A stretch of 64,000 nt of DNA, from assembly GCA_004764695.1 (NCBI GenBank), contig SMSO01000037.1, forward strand, positions 3,904,337 to 3,968,336, given 5' to 3'. Both the position numbers and the translations under genes were made by a program. A model generated the notes under the pieces. It searched no databases. It saw only the letters and a list, made by a program, of their open reading frames with translations, and had not been told where the DNA came from. The stretch's first letter is position 1. Each line of letters begins with the position of its first letter. Of this stretch, positions 47,701 to 59,768 are shown piece after piece. This DNA comes from Schizochytrium sp. TIO01 (lineage: Eukaryota; Sar; Bigyra; Thraustochytrida; Thraustochytriidae).

Positions 47701-50700
47701 CAATCTACTTGATCAAATGTACAAATAATACGTGACTATTAGAAAAGTCGGGACAAAACCTAGCATGTCAAGGTCCACTCCGTGTATTGTCACGCAGTTA
47801 TTTAAAAAGAATGAACGTTTAAAGCAATTTATAATAAGAACAGGTGGTTAAGGTTAAGATCCAGATTACATCCACGATGAGCTACATGTTCCAGGACACT
47901 GTGACAGATAGATCATTTTAAGATCTATGTGATTTATACAAAGTTCCTCACTTGTTACATAGAAACCACGTTTGAATAAGATTTGTTTTGGTGAAATCCC
48001 CACTCGCATACAAGAGTCAGTAATTGTTGATGCCTATCCCCATGAAGCATTGACTGACGATTTGTTCAAGTGAGCCAGATGATACCTAAAAGAGGAATGT
48101 ACATGCCTTGTTAAGCTTGGAGAGAACTTGAAGGGACGTCGTAAACTTCAACTTTGGGAGTAAGAATACTATTGGCCTAAGTAATGAATCATGATGTGAA
48201 GCGATCTATCACATCTTAGAAGGCCAAATTAACCATAATAATTCATTAAGCAGAACAAACAAGATAAGGTAATTCTGTCTCCTCAACGAACAGTTGAAAC
48301 TTATCCTCATGAACTTTGATTGTAGATATCAGTGAATCTATAATTTGGTGCTCATCGGCTTCTCAACCACGTGCCTGGTCGTTTTGATGCTAGTCCTTAG
48401 CACACCTTCATCCCTTAGCTCTTATGGTCATTGGTCATGGACACCTGGCGTTGCCTTGGTCCGATTGGTGATTTCACAATATGGATAAGATACTTGACAC
48501 ATGTCAACAGATAAAGAAACAGAAAATAGCGTAGACAAATCACTTGCTACAATCCTCTACAGATAACCAGGGGTTGCTATATAACTGCACAAAAGCATCG
48601 CATGGATTCATTTTAAGAATGATGGCAATTTGAAGGCACGCTTGTACAATAGCAAAGCCTTAAATACAATATGAAAAGCGCTGGTTTTGGAATAAGCAAT
48701 GTCTTGCCAGAGTACCAGTCAATATTGGAGAATTTTACAGGTTAATAAAATAGAACCATTACAGCTTCTGCAACTGAAGAGACTTGATATGGAGCAAGAA
48801 TGTTTCGCGAAGGATCAAGACATGAATAGAACGAGGCCTAGGCAAGCAGATAGTCACAAGAAAAGCGCAAGGCAGTCAACACTAGCGTTTAGATTTTCAA
48901 CGAACTTAAATAACCACAACCAAAATTGCGACCGAGGCGGCCAAGAAACTGACTTCCCTTACTTAAGTATAACTGCGAAGATCTCTAATCGAGGGAACTA
49001 GTAGACAAGACATTGATAGAGTTCTTGGTGCCCCTTTGTAAAACTCTAACAGTTAGAGGGTTTACAATAGAGCAGGAGTAGACAGTCAGATTTATGTCGC
49101 TGCAAAGCCAATCAACAAAAAATGTGACAACACACTACCTAGATTCAAGCATGGGGTAATTTGAAGTGATGGTTGAAGATGTTAAATTAACCTAACCCGT
49201 CACGCCTCTCTAATAGTGTTCAAGAATGATATCTCCTCCGCAGTTACTACATGAATCAGTCTGCTCTGGAATTCATTTCCAGGACAGCAGTTCGCTAACT
49301 CTTAAAATTAACGTCCTTAAAGCCTTCATCAAGACTCTTGCCTTCGGTTTTAGAACCAAGCTCAAGCTGACCAGAATCATCTTTCAGCAATACGTGACTA
49401 TCTTCATGTTTTATGAAGGTCAAGTGGCGGCCAATTCTAAAAGAAGAATCTGGATGTTTTTCTCAAGTCCTCTTTAAGCCTCCTAACATCTTCATTTTGA
49501 GCATCGGTCTCAGGATTCAGATCTTTGAATTCCTGTTCTCATCATGTTTCTTTCAGTCCCAAATGGTATCATGGTTGGCTCGTAGAAGTTAAGCAAGACT
49601 TTAAGTTCTTGCTCAAAGAACATATTGAATTGCAAGCAGCAGCGTGCATTTTTTTAAGATATATTGCAATTTAGCTGGACGAAATTTGTTGATGAAGTCC
49701 AGGCTTAGGGTTGAAGATGTTCTGCTCGAATTGATTTTTCGTATCTATAAAAACTTATAAATTCACATAGCCGTTATACTTCAATAGGAAACGAAAGCTA
49801 CCGGGTCCAAGACAAGTGAGCTTTTATAGCTATGTTTCTACATTTGCTTAAGTTCATACTGCTGTTACATCACAAATCATTATATTGAGTAGCAGTTTGG
49901 TTAAATTTAGAAACCTCATCTTCTGTGCCCTATTGTCTAGCGCGGTAGAGAAATAAATTTAAAGTTATGGACTTCATATAGGAACTCATCATCCTAATTG
50001 CAAGGCTTGCTTCAACTTCTTCTGAATCTACGTATAATATCATCATGTGACACTTCTATCACAAAATATTGTACTAGTTCTCTTTTCCTTTTACTTCTCT
50101 CTCTTTAAAATTAATGAAGTGGGAGTGATTTGCCAAATTAATAGTTTAAATCGATTTTGCTCGATCGATGCAACATTGAGTACTTGATACACTGTTTTTC
50201 AATTTTTTTAAATAGAATGAAAGTGACATATTAGTCAAAAGATATTTATTTATTCAACAATTTAACCTAGGAAACTTTCATTTATTGCATTTGAGATAGG
50301 AAATAGTAGTTGCGTGGGAAAATAGATTCTTAGAGGGAAAAAAAGAGACCTACATTTTGGCGATAAGGTGGAACTATTGTTTTGAACTTAATTTTTAGGG
50401 TTGCGGAGGTAAAATAAGATTTGATTAAAATAAAGAGAATGACCACAATTCTCGAGATGAAACTTCCATATTTGTTGCCACTATTCAGCGTTTAAAAGGG
50501 AGGTATATAGAGGAACCAAGCTAAAGCCAGCGAAAAGTTCTCTGGTGGAGTTCTCTACGAATGATCTCTCCATGAAATGAAGATACTTCACATGGCCAAA
50601 GCCATATCGGGAAGTTAGCGGTAAATTCCCAGAAACTACCGGGTGTAATTTAAATTGTGTAAGTTTGAAGAACTTCAATTCGATATTTAAAGTTTTGAAG

Positions 50701-53700
50701 CTACAATATTATTCTGTAAGGCTCTTTAAAGAAATGCGTGGAAGGTTCTTCAGGATTGCTTTCAACGAAGCACCAAAACTCCGCAACCGATACGAGGTTG
50801 GCACATGTTAGTCCCCCCCCTCCCCTCCTTCTGCACGCTTAAACAAAACCAAATGAAAAACTCAAATGAAAATATTGCCTACATCGTTTGAATTAAAAGG
50901 GGCTTAGTTTCTTACCTCGTCTATGCTTAATGAGTGTGAATTAACGTTGATAGCAGTAATAAGGTGTAGTACAGCACGATTTTATGCTTAAAAGTATTAC
51001 CTACCAAAGGGGGAGGGACTACAACTCTTAACAAGACCTGAATTCTGAAAATATTGTTTGATTTATTTACCGACCATGCATAAGAATTAAATGTTTGAGA
51101 GCAAATTGATTAGAGAAGGCACTTGGGTTCCTTATTAGGTTCCTTGAGATGTGTAAGGTAATTGTTGGCTCGTAGGAACAAGTGTTTGCTGCCTAATTAT
51201 GGCTTAAACGAGCCATCAATTCTTTGTTCCGTTACTTCACATGTTTTAGTGGGAAGCGCGTGCTTCTCATAGAAAGTTTTTCTACATATAAATTGAATGG
51301 TGGTGCTGAGTATCAATTGAACTCAAGTTTTTATTTTTTGTACGACCGAGGGTTATCACAATGGCGTTTGCAAATGCAGAGTTTCTATTTGTGTTGTTTC
51401 AGGTTATTTAATTAAAAGTCGTATGTATTGTATGGTTGAACTCGGTTTCTCTTTGCGCGTGTTTCAGGGTTAAAAGAACTAGGAAAAAGTGTCTAAGCGA
51501 CTAGTCATAAGAGCAAGGTGGAGAGCTGAGGAGGACCAAGAAACTAAATGCTCTATACGTACTGTCCAGCTGCACTGCTTAGCATTCACTTAGAACTCAA
51601 TACTTATGTTTTGGCTGTTGACCTAAATCGCCATTAAAAGTGAAGAAGTCCACCAGAATGTCGGTACATCATTTGCTCAAACCTAGGGGACTGTGGGGGC
51701 TGGCGTTTTGCAAAATTCAATAAATGTGTTATGAAGCTTGGTATCTTCATAGTTTAACCTGCCTGCTGAGGGGCCCCAAAGGATCGAGTGTTCAACAAAA
51801 CATGTTGCTAGCGCACATCCTATTCTCCGTAGCCGTACAGACGCGGTTTTTGGCCATTCTGCTCTGCTTTATTCTTTATACTAGCCTGTACGTAGTAAGC
51901 ATTGTTAGTACCATACTAGAGTTCCCTTCGAGGAAAAGGGCAGAAAGAACAAGAAAAAAAAAGAAGTAGAAGTGCATTAGGAACCAACACTGATAGTATT
52001 TTTCCTTAACCAAGAATCTAGTTTTACTTATATGTACACTAGTACGTATTCATTGGCTGAAATTGGCATGGGTCTCTTCGAAATCACACCTACTCCTCAA
52101 AACTGAAGGTTCGAGCATCAGCCCATGGTGTCATTATAAATGTAAAGAGAGGATTCGTTTTCAGTGCTTTGCTTAGACACCTTTCTATTTATCAGTTGAG
52201 TGTTTCACATTTATTTCAGGAATTAATTCGCTTGAAGATTACTCTGACAGCGTTTGTAGAGGTTTCTACCTCTGAAGTAAGGTTTAGTTTGCAGGCTTTA
52301 GGATTTGATATTGCATCAAAGGTGCAACTGTATAGTGCTCAGACATTCAGAAGTCAAACAAAGTTAAAACAATTCAAATTTCTATAAACTCTAAACGCAC
52401 AACATTATCACCCTCTAGAGGTTGCTCGACTTTCCTTTTTCCCGCACATATTTATTTTCGAATTTGAATTCTGGAACATTGTTTTGTGAATTTAGCTCTC
52501 TCACTCGTGTTCAATTATTCGTGGCATTGTTTCTATTCATTTGTTGCATTCCGATCATACCTGGGAAACTATAAGAGTTACGCAGCTCGATCGCAGACTA
52601 TGTACAGATTGTGTGATTTGCGGTCAAAGTTAGTAATACTTCATAAGGAAAGGCTCATTTTTAATCTTAAAGCATATCGACCATATGTATTTTAAATCAG
52701 GTAGTCAAATTCTACAAAAGGAAAGATAATCAGAAGAACGTCAAATACAATTGGGCTTTATCTAGGTACCGATGATGATTAGAATATGTGTCGACTTTAT
52801 AAAGGCTTCTTGTAATATATACTGTGCGAATATGCATTCAGTAGTTTGCGTTGACAATGTCCTACTGCATTAAGTCAATGCCATTGCTTTCTCAATATCA
52901 AAGTATGCTAAGTATAACTCTGTTCGGGTCTACTCGCCAGGTTTTACTCCGGCATTTCTTTTTAATGTAATCACATATGTTGATGTCAATTCGAAAAGTA
53001 ATATTCCCAGAATGAATGGGATGATTTGATTAAAAAAATTATTACTCGTAATTCGACTATATAACAGACCCTTGCTAATCCTTGTAACTATTTGATGATT
53101 CCTATACATACCTGCTTATAACTTGCGAGTCTAGAATAACCCTGTATTTATTGATAGTTAAGTTCGATCATTTATTCATTTATAGTTCTGCATCTCAGGC
53201 TGGAGAACATTTGTTGAATTCGTTGGCCTCTCTTGTTTTAATATGTGTTCACTTTCTTGAGATATCAAAGGTTTTACCATAACCAGAATAAAATAGTGTG
53301 CATACACATAAAGAAATTGGTACGGGAAGTCATTGAAATTTATCAGTGAAGGTCAATAAAGTTGAGAACTCATCAGCTTTAGATATGGCAATACACATGC
53401 TATAGAGAACTCCGTGTACAAATGCTATTGTCATGTTTTTGGTATATCGGCCGAAATGAGAATAGTATTTAGGGAGAGATCAGAATAATGTAAAAGGGAA
53501 AATGTTCGCAGTTTCGAGGGACGTAAATTCGTTTATATCTGCATAGTTCTGCAGTGACTGAAAAGGATCTATTATTCTGGTTGTCTAACGTTTAAGAAAC
53601 AGGAATATCCACTCACTTACTCATTTGCAGGTCTTGCAAAGCTATACCTTCAAAGACCAAGTCATAGGGATACACTCGGTCAGGTTTCGATTTAAATATT

Positions 53701-54580
53701 TTAGAATGGAGAATTAACACGAGCATCTACTAGTCAGGATTTAGTGTAATGCAGTATTCCAGTGTAAACAAAGTAGTATTTGCAATTTTCACTGTATTTA
53801 AGAGCTATATATTTAAAGGTTTCAGACTTAAGGATACAGAATTTCGCATGAACTTCTCTAGTAGATACGATCGACAGGCCTAAGAATAACTGATTGAATC
53901 TAAGCTTACAAAATGAGCATACGAACGATTCCCATTTACATCATCTGCATCAGATTTTATAGCTGCATCAATACAGTGTTGGAGCAATATATGGCTGACA
54001 GTATTTTAGAAACCCCTTTTCATCTTGAACCTTCTTAAACAGGCATAATATTGGCTCGCCTTCACTCCTGTACTAGGCAATACGAATTTGTTGAAGCACA
54101 TAATAAATTCACTTTGCATGAAATTTCTTCAGAGTTTCATGCATCGTTTGATGAACTCGGATAATCGGAATCAGATTGGAGGTTCACGTGTGCCTCCCCA
54201 AAGCGCATTAACTATCTCTTATGAATCTATATCGAGCTGTATTATTCTTCAACATAGGTGAGGATACTTTTTATGGTGAAACAAGGTAGTTAGACTGGCA
54301 TGTTTCACACAAGATAACCCCCGAACCATCCATTTGAGGGTGGTACATCTAGCTAGATACTTTTACTTTGATGAAGAACGAAGAAGATTTCTATTTGTTT
54401 GTTTTAAGATTTGATGCCATTTTCCACCTTTGCTTTGGGAGAATCGCTCTTTGTGAAAATAATTGCTATTTTCTATTGTTATTGACCTTCAGGTTCTCGA
54501 TCCTGGATTTATTCGATTGCACCGAAATTGCGTCTCGGCTTTGAGTGTGTGCCTGCGTATGGTGAAGCTCACCGTGCAAA
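44780..54580. other. ~10-kb gene-free, AT-rich, microsatellite-poor block
   Basis: The first few hundred bases must contain the 3' end of the preceding gene; TATAAAATAG near 44829 and AATAAA-like signals near 45474 and 45500 are possible polyadenylation sites. Beyond that I see no gene. Open frames rarely exceed 100 codons, mostly lack ATG starts and resemble nothing known. Sampled lines are about 32-45% GC. The only low-complexity features I noticed are an 8-C run near 50813-50820 and AT-rich stretches near 50195-50215 and 53030-53042. Confidence 0.6.
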
Positions 54581-54818
54581 CTTGCACTTTAAAAATAAAA
54601 AACCAAAATAAGAATTAACATGGGCACACGCTTTCGTGGAGTCTTTCAACGTTTTATTAAAACTTGTAGAATAAAATCATCAAAATGGTTTTCCTACAAG
54701 AGTGGCAAAAGTATTATAGTCCAGTACTATGATTAACTCGTACGTTTAGGACTTTAAAGGATGTGAGCATCACTTCAGACTCGGATTGGCGGCCATTGAT
54801 TAAGGTGTCCGAACTTGA

Positions 54819-54830
54819 GGGGGGGGGGGG
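54819..54830. repeat. G12 homopolymer
   Basis: Twelve consecutive Gs, near the right boundary of the microsatellite-poor block. Confidence 0.9.
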
Positions 54831-55313
54831 AAGGGTAATCTAAAAGAATGTAAGATGTTAGCAAAAGAACCAAAATATTCTTTTTTATGAGTACTGATTT
54901 CTATTACAATGAAGGATAACAAAAGGGCGCAAATATGTAATTTACGTTTGATCCAAATATGCTGGATTCGGAGTCTCACACCGCACTTGGCCTTTTCAAA
55001 AGAAAAAGGAAAGGTTGAGGTGGGGTGTCTGTAGTTTTAAAAACTCGAATAGCGAATAATGGCCAGCTAATTTCTTTTGATGGCGGACCGAAATCCAGCA
55101 CGGGGCCGGCATTTTTGAGGGGCGCTTTAAAAGATACCCTGGTCGCTAGTTCAAGCTCCAGTACATGTGGTGCAGTGGTGCAAGAAGGGCCTTTGGCATG
55201 TTATACCAGAAGATTTTCAATTTTTTCATATACTTGTATAGTTCCCGGGCAAACACAGCACGCATCCGCAGTAGCTTTGGGGGTTTCATACATAATTTTG
55301 GGCATACTTGAAC

Positions 55314-55365
55314 ATTTCACTCCAGGGGTAATTATTAAACTTTCCACTCCAGGGGATATTATTAA
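55314..55365. repeat. ~25-bp direct repeat, two copies
   Basis: CACTCCAGGGGTAATTATTA is followed by CACTCCAGGGGATATTATTA, differing at a few positions. Confidence 0.8.
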
Positions 55366-56126
55366 CAGGTCGTAGACAGCACGTGTAGGAAAAGCCGAAA
55401 GTGGATATCAGAAAAGGTCGCGCGCTCCAGATTGAAGGTTAGCGCCAACTTGAACGTCTTGACACGGCTGACTCAGCTTTTCATTTTCGTCTGTGTTAGC
55501 TCAATAAATTCAACCCCTCGCTACCAAGATTGGGACAGCCTTAATATGTCCTAATCGGAATGAATGGTCTACTGCTTTGAATATGTGCCTAAAGGTCAAG
55601 CATTTAAAGAGAACAATCCTTCTAGATTGAACTTATCGAGGCAGCGACAGAGCCTGGTCGCTCGGTATACAGGGTGTATGAGTCGTTACCTAATACGCTC
55701 CTGTCGAGAGCCTGGATCTAGAGGCATCACTAAAGCGGGATAATTATTAAGCTAGGTAGCTTCACTTATCTGTGTAGAGTTTACAACTAGCTTCTCACTC
55801 CTGTGGATTTTCGCTTACAAACTTAGTGTGCGAAAAAGTCAACGCGCACCTGGCCGAGGCAAATCTATTAGGCATCATCGCTGAAGCTTTGGGGGCGGGC
55901 AATACACCGTGGAGAGATGAGAAAGCAGCTCCGCAGGTACTGGAGGGAGAAAGTCGGAGCTGCGATCGCCGATTCCATGCTTTCTGTGAATACTCGCAGA
56001 CGCATCGCACGTTTCCTGATCATTCTTATCCACCAATCGATCAGTTTTGTAGGCCACTGTGATTGTTTCCTGACTGTTGCGCAGATACCTGAAACCCTAG
56101 CGTTCATTACCTACAGAAGAAGGCAT

Positions 56127-56207
56127 ATTCAATTCAATTCAATTCAATTCAATTCAATTCAATTCAATTCAATTCAATTCAATTCAATTCAATTCAATTC
56201 AATTCAA
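56127..56207. repeat. Pentanucleotide array (ATTCA)16
   Basis: 81 bp, perfect by eye. Asn/Ser/Ile/Gln/Phe open frames across it are artefacts. Confidence 0.96.
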
Positions 56208-57169
56208 CAGTCTGAGTGTATTCCAAGACCACACACTCTGTAACTTGCGTAGCGGTGCACAGAATTTGTAAGACCATTAGGAGTAAGTAATAAACATTCC
56301 TCGGTTTGAGTGTGTGTCTTGTTCTTGCTCGTTTGTAGATGATGATCCAACATTCTTGCTACTTTGAGCTTACAAAAGGTACCAGCAGTCATAGCGCTCT
56401 CTACTAGCTGAGTTGAAATGGCGAATGTGAAGTTAGAAGTCAGTCGAGGGACGAGTATTTGGCTGCCGGTTCTTTCCAAAACTTCTTACCAGATAGCACT
56501 CGAGCAGCAGAGATTTTGATGCGAAACCCGGCAACTTGAACGATCGTAGATACTGGAAAGTAGGTAGATTGGCAGGGACATAGGTATACATACACTAACA
56601 ATTCGCTGCTTCTAGTTCCTAATCTTCGTCCATAATTACGGCAGCACAGCACTCTTTTGGCATAACTTTAGCACACTAAAACGCAAGCCTCCTCAAACTT
56701 CAACAGGCAATCAATTACTTGTACGGCTTGCCCGCCTGCCTGGCTGCCTGTGCAAATAGTTTGCTTGCCTGTCTCTTCCCTTGCTTACCGTGTCCGAGTT
56801 CGAGTCCTGCTCGAGTTGAAATGGCAATTCGTATCGGTCTATCATTTACGAGAAACTATACGGGTCTTTAGCCCCTTCCGCGATATGCGTACGCCGCAGT
56901 TGTCCTGAAGCAGCGAACTGTGGCGATCAGCGGCGACAGCTCTGTTGGTTTTTATCTAGCTCTCGTACTGCTTCCTACCAGATGCAGACGCTCCAGGGAT
57001 GGCCAGGCTTCCCACCGTGGAGGGAAAACCGCACAAGCGTGTTCTTCAGACTTGGACCTTTCGCGCAAGTCTACAAGGCGTTGTTGGGTTGTTTGCATCA
57101 TCTTCGCCAAATCTGATCTCTAGAGTCAGTAACTTTAGATTTTACAAGTATTAATCAAAATTACCTTTT

Positions 57170-57220
57170 CTCCGCTTCTTAATTTTTAATTTTAATTTAA
57201 AAAAAGAGAGAGAAATAAAA
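57170..57220. other. AT-rich island with T-rich to A-rich polarity
   Basis: Contains the same 18-mer (TTTTAATTTAAAAAAAGA) as the island at 2317-2334, followed by GAGAGAAATAAAAG. Confidence 0.65.
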
Positions 57221-58910
57221 GCCTGCTTCGTGTGAAGAATATGGTGATGATGCCCATGCTCATAATACTTTCACTGCCTTCGATGTTCGAGCATCAGACG
57301 GAGAAGGCCAACGTCGATGCCAATGGAGTGACCGCAACTAACAAGCCTGCCGGTCAGATCTTCTTCAGGTTACACCGCAAAGCAGCCCGCCCAAAACAAC
57401 GAAAGCAAGCTTTTCGATGCCATGATCCATCCAAGATCTGTCGATCTCTGTTTTCCTACCAGAACTAAGCCACGTTCATCATTCTCAATATGATGCGAGG
57501 TCGACTAATTTGCTTACAGCAAGCAAGCAAGCAGAGCCGTCAGTTACTCGTATCCGCAGCGGAAGAAAGGAGCAGGCAGGCCTCCAGAGAATACGCAGGC
57601 ACTGCTTGCCGTCTTTTGTAATTTTTATCGTCGTCGTTCGCTGTCGAAAGTATAATCTAATTCTTTGTTGGCAGGCAGGCAGACTTCGACTTTGACTTCT
57701 TGACCTGCTTCTGAATGAACATGGACTCCGGGGGAGTGGCGTTCCCTTTGTTGGTAAGGATCCTAGAGCGCCTCCTGCCTCTGCCTGCATGCCTCTCGAC
57801 GCCGATTGATTCCGACTTGGCGGTCGACAGTCACAGCCCGCGCGGCGAGTTCAAGCTAAAGCTTGCCCTGGCCGTCCGCAACAGGGACAGCGCCGCTCAA
57901 AGAGGCCAACAGGGACGTGGGGACATTTGTGAACGAATGGGTGAATGAGCCAATGAGTGAATGAGTGAATGCAAGCAATCTGGGAGCGGAAGAGCTGACT
58001 GACTTGACATGCGCTTGTTGGAGCAAATTTTCCAGCGGCCGACCTCGATTTTATTCTCTCCCGCAAGCGCCACAGGCTGACTGAGGGGATTGACACAGCC
58101 TCCACCATCGACCCAGACTTGGCGACAGTCAACTCAACTCAACTCAACAAGAAACCTCAGAGAGCTAGCTCGCTAGCCAATCGCTCGCGCTTGCTTGCTG
58201 ACGCTTCACCATGGTGTTCTTCAGTCCTCATTCTCACTAGCACGTAGCTAGTGCATTCCTAGCATTTGCGGTGGTACCAGCTTTTCATATTTTTTTTTTA
58301 TAAACAGAAAGAAAGAAGAGAAGAAGTGGCGTGATTCTGTTCAGGCTGAAGATAGCAGAATCTTTACGATGGGGACTATCTGTAGACAGTAAGAGAAACT
58401 ATTGAAATTAAAATAAAATAAAATAAAGTAATATTATCTTGTGCAAGTGAATATGAAAGAAAACAGAAAGAAGATTGAAATTATGACTAAAAGAAAGCTT
58501 TCCTTCAAAAATAGAAACAGCCCAAAGAAGACAAAGGCAGGAATGTTACGGAAGAGAAAGACAGAGCTGTTCACTTCTACTAGTAGTGGTGTTACAGTGG
58601 CGCAGGTACGCGGGGTGTGTTCGTTTAAAATCTTAAAGGTAAACTTGGAAGACCCCGAAGGCCAATAAGAAGACGAGAGGGAATCAGAACTACCTCCCTC
58701 CTAACCGTTAGTTAAGCACCTCCTAACCCCCCCTTGTTTTAAAGAGATCCACCAACCTCCAGACGCAAGTAGAAAAGAAAACAACGTCTAGCGAGCGGAC
58801 TGCAGCCACTGATTTGTTTAGTTCACAGTCTATCTCTATAGCTGAACGCGATTGGTTTATTATTAAAGTTTAGTCAGCGCAGGCGCCCTCAGCATTGAAG
58901 TTTGGACAGG

Positions 58911-58928
58911 AAGAGAGAGAGAGAGAGA
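58911..58928. repeat. Microsatellite (GA)n
   Basis: About nine copies. Confidence 0.85.
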
Positions 58929-59721
58929 AATCTACTGCAAAGATGTAAAATATATTTACAGTGATTTTGTTGCTAGTTGTGCTTAAAGTTAATTTTATTA
59001 CAACATACAATATAATTATCTAATTTTTAAAAAAAGTATGTATGGATAGTTGAAATAAGCGTAGATTGAAAGTAGAGCCTGTCGCTCATCAAAGAACAAT
59101 TTTATTCCCAGCAGCGGGCTTTTTCGTAAATAGCAAGCCCCCAGTTCAAGTAAAGATACAGCACTCTTTTTGTCCAACATTCCAAACGAAGGTATAGATA
59201 AAAGGTTTGAAGCAAAGAAGAATTTTGAACTCTAGCTTGGTTCACAGCCATCGATCACGATGAAGTTGATCTTTGTTTTCTACTCTTCGTCTTCTCCAAC
59301 TCTCACTCCTCGAACTTCTTCTACCTTTACTGCGAGTTCGCCTTCCCAAAGCTTTGGAGTGCGAGGTGACTCCCCGGCCTGATTTGCCACAGACTTTCTT
59401 TTTTGAGGATAAAAGAAGTCGTAGCAGCATCAGAGTTCTATGGAGAGACACAGGCTCTGAAGAATATTCTTCTACGAAATCGAGGCAGCCAAAAACTTGC
59501 AACAAATGATATCCAGTGAAATCCGAGCTCGTGGGTTCTTCTGCAACGGTCCGGGCCAGGCGGGATATTGAACAAGCTTATGTTATGCTGGCTGACTGGC
59601 AACACGGCCGATTCACCACCGGACCACGATTGATTGCAAAGCCGAACGGACGCTTTCGAGGCCGCTCTTATTGGAGAACTGGGTGGGTGGGCATCTACCT
59701 ACCTTCGAGTTGTTTGGTTGA

Positions 59722-59722
<1 letters not shown>

Positions 59723-59752
<30 letters not shown>

Positions 59753-59768
59753 CTTCTTCTTCTTCTTC
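59723..59768. repeat. Trinucleotide microsatellite (CTT)15
   Basis: 46 bp perfect. It gives a poly-Leu frame that is not a gene. Confidence 0.95.

Noticed and set aside
57241-57468. 76-codon frame with a hydrophobic Met-rich start
   Set aside because: Short and unrecognised, with no context. The hydrophobic start is easily produced by chance.
58700-58740. Possible telomere-like CCTAACC repeats
   Set aside because: Only isolated CTAACC words, with no tandem telomeric array.
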